Source: Candidatus Riflebacteria bacterium HGW-Riflebacteria-1 (GTDB lineage: Bacteria; Muiribacteriota; Ozemobacteria; Ozemobacterales; Ozemobacteraceae). From it: a stretch of DNA of 64,000 nucleotides. The stretch covers positions 62,001 through 126,000 of the forward strand of contig PGYB01000012.1 in the NCBI GenBank assembly GCA_002839445.1. The letters run 5' to 3'. Made by a program: the position numbers and the translations under genes. A model generated the notes under the pieces. The model did no database searches. It was given only the letters and a program-made list of their open reading frames with translations, and was not told the DNA's origin. Of the stretch, positions 27,088 to 34,774 are shown piece after piece (position 1 is the first letter of the stretch; every line of letters starts with the position of its first letter).

Positions 27088-27096
27088 GCACCTGGC

Positions 27097-27897
27097 CTAT
27101 TTCTGCTGCTTGATTCTATCCCAGTAACGGTCGAGCTCTTCCAGACTTTTGCCGGCAAAGCCGCCATCAGCCTCAACCATTGGCTCGATCTGGGCAAAAC
27201 GCTCAACAAACTTGGCTGTCGACTTTCTCAGGCATTTTTCGGCATTTATGTTTGACAACCGCGAAACATTGAGAACCGAGAACAGAAGATCGCCGATCTC
27301 TTCTTCAAGCTCAGCAGAATTCCCGTCGTTGATCGCCTTTTCAACCTCAGCAGCTTCTTCATGAATCTTTGCCAGAGCGGTCTGCGCGCTCGCGAAATCA
27401 AATCCGATGCTGGCAGCTTCAGACTGAACCTTCTCGGCTCCAGAGAGCGCCGAAGGAAACTCCATAGCCGCGCGCATACGATTGCTGATCAGTCCGCGGT
27501 CATACTTTTCCTGTTTCTTGATCTCACCCCACATCGCCATGACCTTTTCGGGATCAATAGCATTTTCGTGGTTGCCAAAAACATGTGGGTGCCGGTTAAT
27601 CAGCTTGTTGCAGATGCCGCGCGCAACGTCTGCCATGTCGAATTTTCCCTCTTCCGCAGCAATCTGTGTCTGAAAAACAATCATCATCAGCAGGTCGCCG
27701 AGCTCTTCGCATACATGCAAAGAATCGCCGCTTTTTATAGCATCGACGACTTCGTGCGCCTCTTCAATAACGTTGTCTGAAAGGCTTTCCATGGTCTGCT
27801 TGCGATCCCACGAGCAGCCCTGCGGGCTTCGCAGCCTGCGCATGATCTCGACAAGCTGCATGTATTCATCACTGATCTGCTGATTATTGTGCTGCAT
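27097..27897 (-). CDS. mazG: Nucleoside triphosphate pyrophosphohydrolase MazG
   Basis: 266 residues, the length of two-domain MazG. The first domain has SPQGCSWDRKQTMESL, the metal-binding EEAHEVVDAI and EELGDLLMMIVFQ. The second domain repeats the EExxE...ExxD pattern with HEEAAEVEKAI and LEEEIGDLLFSVLNV. MazG hydrolyses NTPs and dNTPs to NMPs and PPi, cleaning nucleotide pools or modulating ppGpp (family knowledge). It starts 6 bases after aroK and is probably co-transcribed with it. Confidence 0.94.
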   Translation of the reverse strand: MQHNNQQISDEYMQLVEIMRRLRSPQGCSWDRKQTMESLSDNVIEEAHEVVDAIKSGDSLHVCEELGDLLMMIVFQTQIAAEEGKFDMADVARGICNKLINRHPHVFGNHENAIDPEKVMAMWGEIKKQEKYDRGLISNRMRAAMEFPSALSGAEKVQSEAASIGFDFASAQTALAKIHEEAAEVEKAINDGNSAELEEEIGDLLFSVLNVSRLSNINAEKCLRKSTAKFVERFAQIEPMVEADGGFAGKSLEELDRYWDRIKQQK

Positions 27898-27903
27898 TAT
27901 GCT

Positions 27904-28407
27904 TTAACCTCTTTGTATCTTACTGTTAACAAGCTGTATCAATTCGGCACTATCTTTTACCACAAAATCACTGGTTTTGATATACAGCTGGCGACGGTTC
28001 TGCCAGAGCTGTCTTATGGCGATGGCGTCGAGACCACGCAGCAGCGGCCTGTCGGACTGATCTGCCTGCAGTCGTCGCATAATTTCGGCAAAATCTGTGT
28101 CGAGAAAAATGACACAGGCTCGCTTAAGCAGCAGCTGATTTGCGGCAGTCAGAACAACACCGCCTCCGGCAGCGATTATTCTGGGCCCGCCCTCATCTTT
28201 GAGTGCCATTGCAAGCTGGCTGCTTTCAATCTGTCGGAAAGCTGCCTCGCCGCCTTCAGTAAAAATCTGCGCAACCGATTTTCCACTCACCTCTTCGATC
28301 GAGCGGTCAAGATCAACCAGCTGCCAGGGCTTGCCTTCGGCTGCCAGGCTCGCGGCCGTCGTCTTTCCGGCGGCCATGAATCCAGTTATTACTATAGATT
28401 GCGCCAT
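27904..28407 (-). CDS. aroK: Shikimate kinase
   Basis: 167 residues. The P-loop ITGFMAAGKTTAA (family GxxGxGKT/S) is at the N-terminus. The shikimate-binding LVDLDRSIEEVSGKSVAQIF follows, then FRQIESSQL, and GGGVVL near residue 79. It phosphorylates shikimate for aromatic amino-acid synthesis (family knowledge). The usual second Gly of the P-loop is Ala here. It is the first gene of the aroK-mazG pair, immediately downstream of a terminator. Confidence 0.9.
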   Translation of the reverse strand: MAQSIVITGFMAAGKTTAASLAAEGKPWQLVDLDRSIEEVSGKSVAQIFTEGGEAAFRQIESSQLAMALKDEGGPRIIAAGGGVVLTAANQLLLKRACVIFLDTDFAEIMRRLQADQSDRPLLRGLDAIAIRQLWQNRRQLYIKTSDFVVKDSAELIQLVNSKIQRG

Positions 28408-28411
28408 AAAT

Positions 28412-28440
28412 AAAAAAGCGGCGGTAAAAACCGCCGCCTT
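28412..28440 (-). terminator. Rho-independent terminator of the exported-protein gene
   Basis: GCGGCGGT and ACCGCCGC (28418-28437) form a stem followed on the minus strand by six T residues. It stops the transcript of 28462-29052 before aroK. Confidence 0.88.
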
Positions 28441-28461
28441 GCTTTAACGATAAATCTTGTT

Positions 28462-29052
28462 TCAGCGAACTGGCACAACACCTGACGGAAGAGTCGGCAT
28501 CGGGCTCGGTGAGAACTGGCCATTAACCGGGATTTCGGGGCGAACCGGAACAGCACCAGAGGGGTTCACGTTTCCGAAACCAGAATTGTTATTTGTGCCA
28601 TATCCGGGGTTGTAGCCCTGGTTATAACCGTTGTATCCGCCATAATTGCCGGTGTTAGGAAGGTTGCCACCGCCGATTACGTTTCTGATGACCATGGTGA
28701 GCTGCTGCAGACGTTCTGCTGCTGCGCGGCGCTCATTCATCACCAGATAGAATTTGATTTTGCTGATGCGTTTGTCGATTTCGCCAAGCAGAGTGTAATA
28801 AGCCGGATCCATTTCGGATTTTTTGAGTGCGGACTGGGCATTATTCAGGTGACCAATTGCGGAAACGTTATCCATTACCGTATTGTTCATTGAGGCTCTG
28901 CACATCTGAAGGTCAGACATGACCATCCACAGCATTGCGACAACAGCCTGGTCATTAGGGTCAACCTTCATTCCGCTTAGATCATTACCGGCGATGACCG
29001 GGGCACTTGCAAATAGAAGAACAGCCATTAGTGCAAAGATAAACTTTTTCAT
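28462..29052 (-). CDS. Secreted protein with Asn/Gly/Tyr-rich segment
   Basis: 196 residues from the ATG at 29052, fixed by GGAGGAG 6 nt upstream. It has a Sec signal peptide (KKFIFALMAVLLFASAPVIAG). A helical domain (about 25-120) contains one Cys (LQMCRAS). A flexible Asn/Gly/Tyr-rich stretch follows (NYGGYNGYNQGYNPGYGTNN), then a Pro/Val-rich tail with two PVRP-type repeats. The low-complexity segment suggests a surface or periplasmic linker. No family is recognised. Confidence 0.7.
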   Translation of the reverse strand: MKKFIFALMAVLLFASAPVIAGNDLSGMKVDPNDQAVVAMLWMVMSDLQMCRASMNNTVMDNVSAIGHLNNAQSALKKSEMDPAYYTLLGEIDKRISKIKFYLVMNERRAAAERLQQLTMVIRNVIGGGNLPNTGNYGGYNGYNQGYNPGYGTNNNSGFGNVNPSGAVPVRPEIPVNGQFSPSPMPTLPSGVVPVR

Positions 29053-29253
29053 CTGAACTCCTCCAGAGTTAAACTTACTAGTCAAATATACCATATAGTT
29101 TTGTAATCCGTAAGGGTACCGGCTTTTTTTTTGCAAAATTTTTATGAATTTACTTTATTTTGTTCAAATTGCCAGTTAAACTGCAACTATGTTCGCAGCA
29201 AAGCAGTCGCGATCACGCCGCGAGATTCAGACCTCAATTTCACGGAGAACGCC

Positions 29254-29751
29254 TTGTCAATTATCTCTCTTAACAAGTCAGGCAAGATAAAAACCAGAAT
29301 TTTTGCTCTGGTTCTGCTCATGTTGAGCTGCAGTATGCTCATCGCGGCATATCGTTCGATCAGCCGCGAATTCAGTGGCATGGTGGTAAAGCGCACAACT
29401 ACGGTGGGTGTGACGTCTAATCAATACTTTCTGCATCTCAAATCAGACCTCAGCAATCTGAGCCGGGCCGAAATAATAAACACGCTCACCGAGAACGCAC
29501 GCTCAGCACAGCGTTTTGGCGTTTCGGCAGTAGTCTATGAGAAGGCGCAGCTTTTTGAGCACGTTGCCAAAAACAGCTTTTCTGTTTTTATCAGCGTGGG
29601 CGGCGAGAATTTTTTTGATCTCGGTCTTCTCTGGATGTTGATGGGCTTTGGCGGGTTAGCCATTTCACTGTTCATGCATTATCAGACCATGAATCCTCGA
29701 ACCGGCGCCCGCTATCAATCCGAGGATATTGATGTTCCCGGACTTGAGTAG
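29254..29751 (+). CDS. Two-helix membrane protein of unknown function
   Basis: 165 residues from a TTG at 29254, chosen because GGAG lies 7 nt upstream; the open frame extends left to 29131 without a ribosome site. Transmembrane helices lie at about residues 16-36 (IFALVLLMLSCSMLIAA) and about 120-142 (LLWMLMGFGGLAISLFM). Between them is a periplasmic domain of about 80 residues, and the C-terminal tail is soluble. No recognisable family. Confidence 0.62.
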   Translation: MSIISLNKSGKIKTRIFALVLLMLSCSMLIAAYRSISREFSGMVVKRTTTVGVTSNQYFLHLKSDLSNLSRAEIINTLTENARSAQRFGVSAVVYEKAQLFEHVAKNSFSVFISVGGENFFDLGLLWMLMGFGGLAISLFMHYQTMNPRTGARYQSEDIDVPGLE

Positions 29752-29771
29752 AAAACTCCTGTCAAATGCTC

Positions 29772-29803
29772 ATTTTTTGCACAAAAAGTGAATTTTTTGC
29801 ACA
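29772..29803 (+). promoter_or_regulatory. Direct repeats upstream of a sigma-54 promoter
   Basis: ATTTTTTGCACA occurs at 29772-29783 and again at 29792-29803, spaced by exactly 20 bp (about two helical turns). It lies about 180-210 bp upstream of the predicted start site, a common position for enhancer-binding-protein sites. Confidence 0.45.
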
Positions 29804-29923
29804 GAGCGAATGCTGCAAGTGATCAATTTCAGGCAATTTAGACAAAATTAACACTCTTCGCGCCTGAGCAACAAATTTTCACACAACCAGTCACAATCCC
29901 CTCCAACAAAGACTTTTGCGACA

Positions 29924-29935
29924 ACACGATCGTGT
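29924..29935. promoter_or_regulatory. Perfect 12-bp palindrome
   Basis: ACACGATCGTGT, centred about 54 bp upstream of the predicted sigma-54 start site. It is a candidate regulator-binding site. Confidence 0.4.
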
Positions 29936-29955
29936 ACACCGACAAACCATGGCAG

Positions 29956-29971
29956 TTGGCACAAAAATTGC
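29956..29971 (+). promoter_or_regulatory. Sigma-54 (RpoN) promoter
   Basis: TTGGCACAAAAATTGC matches the -24/-12 consensus, with GG (29958-29959) and GC (29970-29971) separated by exactly 10 bases. Transcription should start near 29983. Confidence 0.75.
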
Positions 29972-30017
29972 GTGCATAGTAGATGTGGTCTCTTTTACAA
30001 CAAAGTGGTGAAAAATT

Positions 30018-30122
30018 ATGCAGACGCAATCACAAACAAAATATCAAGATTACGTAATGGTCAGGGTCGACGAAAAGTCGAAACTTCAGGTTTGGGTTAA
30101 ACTGCCGCCTACAGGCAAATAA
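30018..30122 (+). CDS. Candidate 34-residue small protein in a sigma-54 unit
   Basis: The ORF runs ATG 30018 to TAA 30122. The peptide is polar, beginning MQTQSQTKYQDYVMVRVDEK and ending in WVKLPPTGK, with a possible beta-hairpin in the second half. GGTG 8 nt upstream is only a weak ribosome site. It lies 35 nt after the predicted sigma-54 start and 19 nt before a very strong hairpin, so the transcript would be about 200 nt and carry only this ORF. The RNA itself could be the product instead. No homologue is recognised. Confidence 0.45.
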   Translation: MQTQSQTKYQDYVMVRVDEKSKLQVWVKLPPTGK

Positions 30123-30141
30123 CCCAGGCTTTCCTCAGCCC

Positions 30142-30194
30142 GACGCCGGCTGACGCGGAGAAAAAACCTCCCCGTCAGCCGGCGTCTGCGTTTT
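30142..30194 (+). terminator. Strong hairpin terminator of the sigma-54 unit
   Basis: A perfect 14-bp stem, GACGCCGGCTGACG (30142-30155) with CGTCAGCCGGCGTC (30173-30186), is extended inward by GGAG/CTCC and followed by TGCGTTTT. Confidence 0.75.
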
Positions 30195-30239
30195 ACAAGA
30201 TTGTTTCGTCTGATACCTCGATACCGGCGAGGTAGAATA

Positions 30240-30440
30240 CAATTATAAATTCGTTCTAAAGACCAGGCACCAGATTCGCCTTTGTAATTGCCGGCGGCAA
30301 CACTTGGCCGCGCCCGTTCCAGCGGCGGCGTCGGCATGCCCTTGTGCGGGCACGATTACGCCGCGCGGGAGGCGCTATTGCCAGAGCCCCCGCCCTGGTG
30401 CGACTGCCGCTTCGCTTAGCAAGAGCACGAAATCACAAGT
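30240..30440 (+). repeat. Intergenic repeat family 2, copy 1
   Basis: ATAAATTCGTTC, then AAAGACCAGGCACCAGA, TCGCCTTTGTAATTGCC and GATTACG blocks, in the same order as at 37056-37175. GC-rich palindromic stretches follow (GCCCTTGTGCGGGC). No ORF. 30440-30476 shows nothing further. Confidence 0.6.
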
Positions 30441-30476
30441 ATCAGGATAATGCCTCAAGGCTGTGACAAATAAAAA

Positions 30477-30510
30477 AAGGCCTGTTTCATATACTTATGA
30501 AACAGGCCTT
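30477..30510 (-). terminator. Terminator of the M23 peptidase gene
   Basis: A 15-bp perfect stem, AAGGCCTGTTTCATA (30477-30491) with TATGAAACAGGCCTT (30496-30510), has seven T residues following on the minus strand. Confidence 0.92.
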
Positions 30511-30528
30511 CGTGCTTTTACTTAAATA

Positions 30529-31227
30529 TCAGCGACTGAGATACCTGAAGGGATTGCGAACATTGCCGCCGCGGCGAACTTCAAAATGCAGGTGAGAACC
30601 CGTTGCAACGCCGGTGCTGCCGACATAAGCGATTCTCTGGCCGCCATTGACTGTCTGACCAACCTTTACCGCAACCTTTGAACAGTGACCATAAACAGTC
30701 TGCAGGCCTTCGCCATGATCAACAACAACCATGAGCCCATAGCCACTGCGCCAGCCGGCGAATGAAACCTTGCCGCTTTTGCTGCTTATGATTGGCGTTC
30801 CCCTGCGGGCAACAATGTCAACTCCCGTATGGAAGCGGATCTTCTTTGAAGTTGGGTGAAAGCGGTTTCCGAAAAGAGAACTGACCCGGCCCATTACCGG
30901 CATGATCATGTTGCGTGGACCGCCGATATCAGTATCTGAAACACTTTTGTTGTCGCGACTGGCCGGGGAATATGTGCCCTCGTTGCGCTTAACAACTCTT
31001 ACTGAGTAGGTCTTGACCGCGCCTTTGACTGAGACGTCAGGACCAAGAGTATCGAAGAAACTGCCGGAAGATCTTGGCTGCTCAAGATTTGGAAGAGCTT
31101 CCATGCTGGCAAGAAGGCCAACCGATCTTACACTTTTAAAGGGAACTGCAAATACCGTAGAACTTGCGAAAACCGAAAAACATAACAGAGTTATCAGCGA
31201 TTTTCGCCATTTTGATTCATTTACCAT
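30529..31227 (-). CDS. LytM/M23 metallo-endopeptidase, exported
   Basis: 232 residues from the ATG at 31227 (GAGAGAG upstream). The longer frame to 31308 lacks a ribosome site and would mask the signal peptide (KSLITLLCFSVFASSTVFA). The LytM domain occupies about residues 120-230. Its zinc/catalytic signature is HTGVDIVA (HxxxD), HGEGLQTVYGHC and GSHLHFEVR (HxH). Such enzymes cleave peptidoglycan cross-bridges; some are inactive regulators, but all ligands are present here. It is a single gene divergent from nifU, with its own terminator. Confidence 0.9.
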   Translation of the reverse strand: MVNESKWRKSLITLLCFSVFASSTVFAVPFKSVRSVGLLASMEALPNLEQPRSSGSFFDTLGPDVSVKGAVKTYSVRVVKRNEGTYSPASRDNKSVSDTDIGGPRNMIMPVMGRVSSLFGNRFHPTSKKIRFHTGVDIVARRGTPIISSKSGKVSFAGWRSGYGLMVVVDHGEGLQTVYGHCSKVAVKVGQTVNGGQRIAYVGSTGVATGSHLHFEVRRGGNVRNPFRYLSR

Positions 31228-31549
31228 CAATTTTCTCTCTCTTTTATTTTGGATTTGAAGAGTGAAATAGTTATAACCGTATTCGCGAACATTGTCAAGC
31301 CAGGGCAAAATCCTTATCTGATCAACGTTTCCCGACCAGGCAAAAAGTATTCACCATTGCACGTATTACAAAATACGTCGTGCTCCCAAATTTTATGACA
31401 GTTTTTACTTCATTTATAGCACGAACAATCTGCTACTAATTTAGTATTGAACTATTGGGGTGTTTAGTTATATTATTAGTGACCCGATGGCCTTTGGTCG
31501 GCGTTAAGCTATAAACTAGCAATTCATTGATGCAGGCAGGTAAACACAG
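31228..31549. promoter_or_regulatory. Divergent control region of M23 peptidase and nifUS
   Basis: It contains a near-palindrome, ACGTATT-ACAA-AATACGT, at 31361-31378 (arms extend as GC/GTGC). A promoter-like TTGAAC (31447-31452) and TATATT (31469-31474) with 16-nt spacing points toward nifU. A 5' leader of about 70 nt ends in GGCAGGT before the ATG. The palindrome could be a regulator site. No protein is assigned. Confidence 0.45.
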
Positions 31550-32389
31550 ATGTGGGATTATACAAAATCAGTAATGGACCACTTTTCAAACCCCAGAAAC
31601 GTCGGCAAAATTGAAAATGCAAATGGTGTCGGCGAGGTAGGCTCTCTGGCCTGCGGTGACGCACTCAAACTTTACCTCAAAATCGATCCCGCAACCGGGA
31701 AGATCGAAGAAGCGCGTTTTCAGACCTTCGGCTGTGCCAGCGCCATTGCCAGTGCCTCTGCCCTCACCGAAATGGTCAAAGGCATGTCGCTTGAAGAAGC
31801 GGAAAAAATAACCAATGACGATATCGCCCGCTTTCTTGGCGGTCTTCCCGAACAGAAAATGCATTGTTCAGTGATGGGTCGCGAAGCACTCGAAGCCGCG
31901 ATAGCCAACTTCAAGGGCGAAAAGATCGAAGAACACCAGGATGCCCAGGTAATCTGCAAATGCTTCTGGGTAGATGAGCACAAACTTCGCGAAGTCATTA
32001 CCGAAAACAAGCTCAAAACCGTCGAAGAAGTTACCCACTACACCAAAGCGGGTGGTGGCTGCGGCGGCTGCGTTCCTGATATAAAGAGAATTCTCGACGA
32101 CATCAACGGCAAGGCCGCAGAATCGTCGCCGGCAGCAAAGCCGCAGATGACTAATCTGCAGAGAATCAAGCTGGTGACCACGACCATCGAAACAAAGATC
32201 GCCCCGATGCTGCGCCAGGATGGCGGCGATATTGAACTGGTCGACATCGATGGCTTCGAAGTTTTCGTCAAGCTGCGCGGCGCCTGCGCCGGCTGCCCTG
32301 GCGCCAGAGCCACCCTGCAGAACATAGTTCAAGAAACACTGCGCCGCGAAGTCGACGAAGCGATAACCATAACCGAGGTTACAAAATGA
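31550..32389 (+). CDS. nifU: Iron-sulphur cluster scaffold NifU (three-domain)
   Basis: 279 residues with the full NifU architecture. An IscU-like domain (about 1-125) has cluster Cys in SLACGDALK, TFGCASAIAS and MHCSVMG. A central 2Fe-2S BFD-type domain (about 130-185) has CKCF and GGGCGGCVPDI. A C-terminal Nfu domain (about 205-279) has GACAGCPGA. It assembles Fe-S clusters on sulphur from NifS (family knowledge). It overlaps nifS by ATGA. NifU-NifS serves as the general Fe-S system in several anaerobic lineages, and no nitrogenase genes are in view. Confidence 0.95.
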   Translation: MWDYTKSVMDHFSNPRNVGKIENANGVGEVGSLACGDALKLYLKIDPATGKIEEARFQTFGCASAIASASALTEMVKGMSLEEAEKITNDDIARFLGGLPEQKMHCSVMGREALEAAIANFKGEKIEEHQDAQVICKCFWVDEHKLREVITENKLKTVEEVTHYTKAGGGCGGCVPDIKRILDDINGKAAESSPAAKPQMTNLQRIKLVTTTIETKIAPMLRQDGGDIELVDIDGFEVFVKLRGACAGCPGARATLQNIVQETLRREVDEAITITEVTK

Positions 32390-33561
32390 CAGATATTCGA
32401 CAGGTATATCTCGACAACAACGCCACATGCAAAGTTTCTCCCGGCGTCGTCGAGGCTATGCTTCCCTTCTTTGGTGAGCTCTACGGCAATCCAAGCTCCA
32501 TGCATTCTTTTGGCGGCAAGGTAGCCGAACATGTTACCCAGGCACGCGAAAGAGTAGCCGCCCTTCTCAACGTATCACCCGAAGAAATAGTATTTACTTC
32601 ATGCGGCACCGAGTCTGATAACCACGCAATCCGCGGCACCCTCGAAGCAAACCCCGACAAGAAACACATTGTCACCACCAAAGTCGAGCACCCGGCGGTG
32701 CTCAACGTCTTCCGCTTTCTCGCCAAACGCAAGGGCTACCACGTAACTGAGCTGGGCGTGAATAAAAAAGGCGACCTCAACCTCGACGAACTCAGAGCGG
32801 CATTGACTCCTGACACCGTTCTGCTCTCAGTAATGGCAGCCAACAACGAAACCGGCACGATGTTTCCAATTGATGAAATTGGCGCCATTGCCCGCGAAAA
32901 AGGCGTAATCTTCCATACCGACGCAGTGCAGGCGGTTGGAAAAATTCCACTCGACCTTAAAAAGCTGCCAGTCGATCTCCTCGCGCTTTCTGGGCATAAA
33001 CTTCACACTCCCAAAGGCATCGGAGCCCTCTACATCCGCAAAGGCACACGCATATCGCCATTCATGATCGGCGGACACCAGGAACACAACCGCCGCGCCG
33101 GCACCGAAAACGTGCCCTATATAATCGGCCTCGGCAAAGCCTGCGAAGAAGCAATGAACTCGATATTTGAAGAAAACAACCGCGTCCGCAAGCTGCGTGA
33201 CAAACTTGAGACCGGTCTGATGTCACAGATCTCGCATGCCTACATCAACGGCAACCCGCAATGGCGACTGCCCAACACCACCAACATCGGTTTCGAATTC
33301 ATCGAGGGCGAAGCAATTCTGCTGCACCTGAGCGCCGCCGGCATAGCCGCCAGTTCCGGATCAGCCTGCACCAGCGGCAGCCTTGAGCCGTCACATGTTC
33401 TGATGGCAATGGAAGTCCCATTTACCTACGCGCACGGTTCGGTCAGATTCTCGCTTTCGAAGTTCACAACCGAAGAAGAAATCGACTACACAATCAAAAC
33501 AGTGCCACCGGTAATTCAAAAGCTGCGTGATATGTCGCCATTCTACGACCCGAACAAGTAA
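32386..33561 (+). CDS. nifS: Cysteine desulfurase NifS/IscS
   Basis: 391 residues, class V PLP aminotransferase fold. It shows DNNATCKVSP at the N-terminus, FTSCGTESDNHAI, HTDAVQAVGKI, the PLP lysine in LSGHKLHTPKGIGALY, and the catalytic Cys loop SSGSACTSGSLEPSHVL. It supplies sulphane sulphur to NifU. Its ATG overlaps the nifU stop by four bases. The long active-site loop and SSGSACTSG sequence place it in the NifS/IscS rather than the SufS group. Confidence 0.95.
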   Translation: MTDIRQVYLDNNATCKVSPGVVEAMLPFFGELYGNPSSMHSFGGKVAEHVTQARERVAALLNVSPEEIVFTSCGTESDNHAIRGTLEANPDKKHIVTTKVEHPAVLNVFRFLAKRKGYHVTELGVNKKGDLNLDELRAALTPDTVLLSVMAANNETGTMFPIDEIGAIAREKGVIFHTDAVQAVGKIPLDLKKLPVDLLALSGHKLHTPKGIGALYIRKGTRISPFMIGGHQEHNRRAGTENVPYIIGLGKACEEAMNSIFEENNRVRKLRDKLETGLMSQISHAYINGNPQWRLPNTTNIGFEFIEGEAILLHLSAAGIAASSGSACTSGSLEPSHVLMAMEVPFTYAHGSVRFSLSKFTTEEEIDYTIKTVPPVIQKLRDMSPFYDPNK

Positions 33562-33564
33562 TAC

Positions 33565-33585
33565 TATTCACAATAAATTCGTTCA
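33565..33585 (+). repeat. Head fragment of repeat family 2
   Basis: ATTCACAATAAATTCGTTCA is almost identical to the sequence at 37049-37070 that opens repeat family 2 there. It lies between the nifS stop and its terminator. Confidence 0.5.
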
Positions 33586-33593
33586 CCGCAAAA

Positions 33594-33627
33594 AAGCACC
33601 GGCCAGCAATGACCGGTGCTTTTTTTA
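33594..33627 (+). terminator. Rho-independent terminator of nifUS
   Basis: AAGCACCGG and CCGGTGCTT pair around a 10-nt loop, followed by seven T residues. Confidence 0.92.
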
Positions 33628-33685
33628 TCTTCGAGAATCGGCGAAAATTACTTACATCAGAAACGCGAACAGAGGCTAATGGTTG

Positions 33686-34162
33686 CTAGAAAAACTTCTG
33701 GCGAATGAGATCGGCAATGTTTCCCGGCACCAGGTTGTCGATATTGCCGCCGTAACGGGCGACTTCCTTGGCGATGCTTGAGCTTAAAAACGAGAACTTC
33801 GGCGATGACATGAGAAATACCGTTTCGGTGTCTGGCGCTAACTGATGATTTACCGAAAACATCTGCATTTCGTATTCGTAGTCCGAGACGGCGCGCAGTC
33901 CGCGAACGATCGCGCAGGCGTGGGCGTTACGGCAAAAGTCCACCAGCAGGCCGTTAAAGTGAATTACCCGGATATTTTCATGTTCCTTCACCACTTCGCT
34001 GATCATCTCGACGCGTTCTTCTGGAGAAAACAGGCACTTTTTGGCCGGGTGAACCAGCACGCCGACGATGATATGGTCAAAAAGCACCGAAGCGCGCTGC
34101 AGAATATCAAGATGGCCGTTGGTGAAAGGATCAAAACTGCCCGGATAAATAGCTACTCGCAT
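33686..34162 (-). CDS. coaD: Phosphopantetheine adenylyltransferase
   Basis: 158 residues, typical of bacterial CoaD. The nucleotidyltransferase signature YPGSFDPFTNGHLDI is at the N-terminus, RGLRAVSDYEYE is near residue 90, and FLSSSIAKEVARYGG is near 128. It adenylates 4'-phosphopantetheine in CoA synthesis (family knowledge). It is the last gene of a minus-strand run, 3 bases after maf. Confidence 0.95.
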   Translation of the reverse strand: MRVAIYPGSFDPFTNGHLDILQRASVLFDHIIVGVLVHPAKKCLFSPEERVEMISEVVKEHENIRVIHFNGLLVDFCRNAHACAIVRGLRAVSDYEYEMQMFSVNHQLAPDTETVFLMSSPKFSFLSSSIAKEVARYGGNIDNLVPGNIADLIRQKFF

Positions 34163-34165
34163 TTT

Positions 34166-34774
34166 CTACCTTTTGATAAAGTCCAGAATATCGTAGCCGA
34201 GCTGCTGTAGCAGCCCCCTGAACGCCACGATCGGAAACCCCACGACATTGAAGTAACACCCCTCAACCCTCTCGACAAACAGCGCTGCATGCCCCTGTAT
34301 ACCGTATGAACCGGCTTTGTCGTAAGGTTCTTTTGTATCTAAATACATATCGACATCTTTGCGCGACAGTTCACGAAAAAATACGTGAGTGACTTCAGAA
34401 CAGCTGAAAGTGCGAAAACCTTCGGCGTCTACCACCGAAACACCGGTGATAACACGGTGCCGGCGCCCGGAGAGCGAGAACAGCATTTCGGCTGCGTGAT
34501 CGCGGTTGCGCGGCTTGCCCAGAATGCTGTCGCCCTGCACGACAATTGTGTCGGCACCAATGACAATACCACTGCGCAAAGATCCAGAGGCATGAAAAGC
34601 CTTGAGACCGGCCAGCTTGGCAGCCGCCTGCTCGGGCGTCATATCAACAATGTCAGAATGCTTTTCTTCATAAGGTGATTCGATAGTTTCAAAATCGATG
34701 CCCAGCCCGGCAAGAATCTCGCGGCGACGCGGCGATTTCGAGGCCAGATAAATCGGTGGCAGGTTGTGTGACAT
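34166..34774 (-). CDS. maf: Maf-family nucleotide pyrophosphatase
   Basis: 202 residues. It has the Maf signature YLASKSPRRREILAGLGI, the catalytic-region VIGADTIVVQGDSILGKPR, and YDKAGSYGIQGHAALFVERVEG. Maf proteins hydrolyse dTTP/UTP or modified nucleotides (family knowledge). Its start overlaps the stop of the Gx-transporter gene by one base, and coaD follows after 3 bases. Confidence 0.93.
   Translation of the reverse strand: MSHNLPPIYLASKSPRRREILAGLGIDFETIESPYEEKHSDIVDMTPEQAAAKLAGLKAFHASGSLRSGIVIGADTIVVQGDSILGKPRNRDHAAEMLFSLSGRRHRVITGVSVVDAEGFRTFSCSEVTHVFFRELSRKDVDMYLDTKEPYDKAGSYGIQGHAALFVERVEGCYFNVVGFPIVAFRGLLQQLGYDILDFIKR

Noticed and set aside
31550..33561. NifU-NifS read as evidence of nitrogen fixation
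   Set aside because: No nitrogenase structural or assembly genes are visible, and NifUS alone commonly provides general Fe-S biogenesis in anaerobes.
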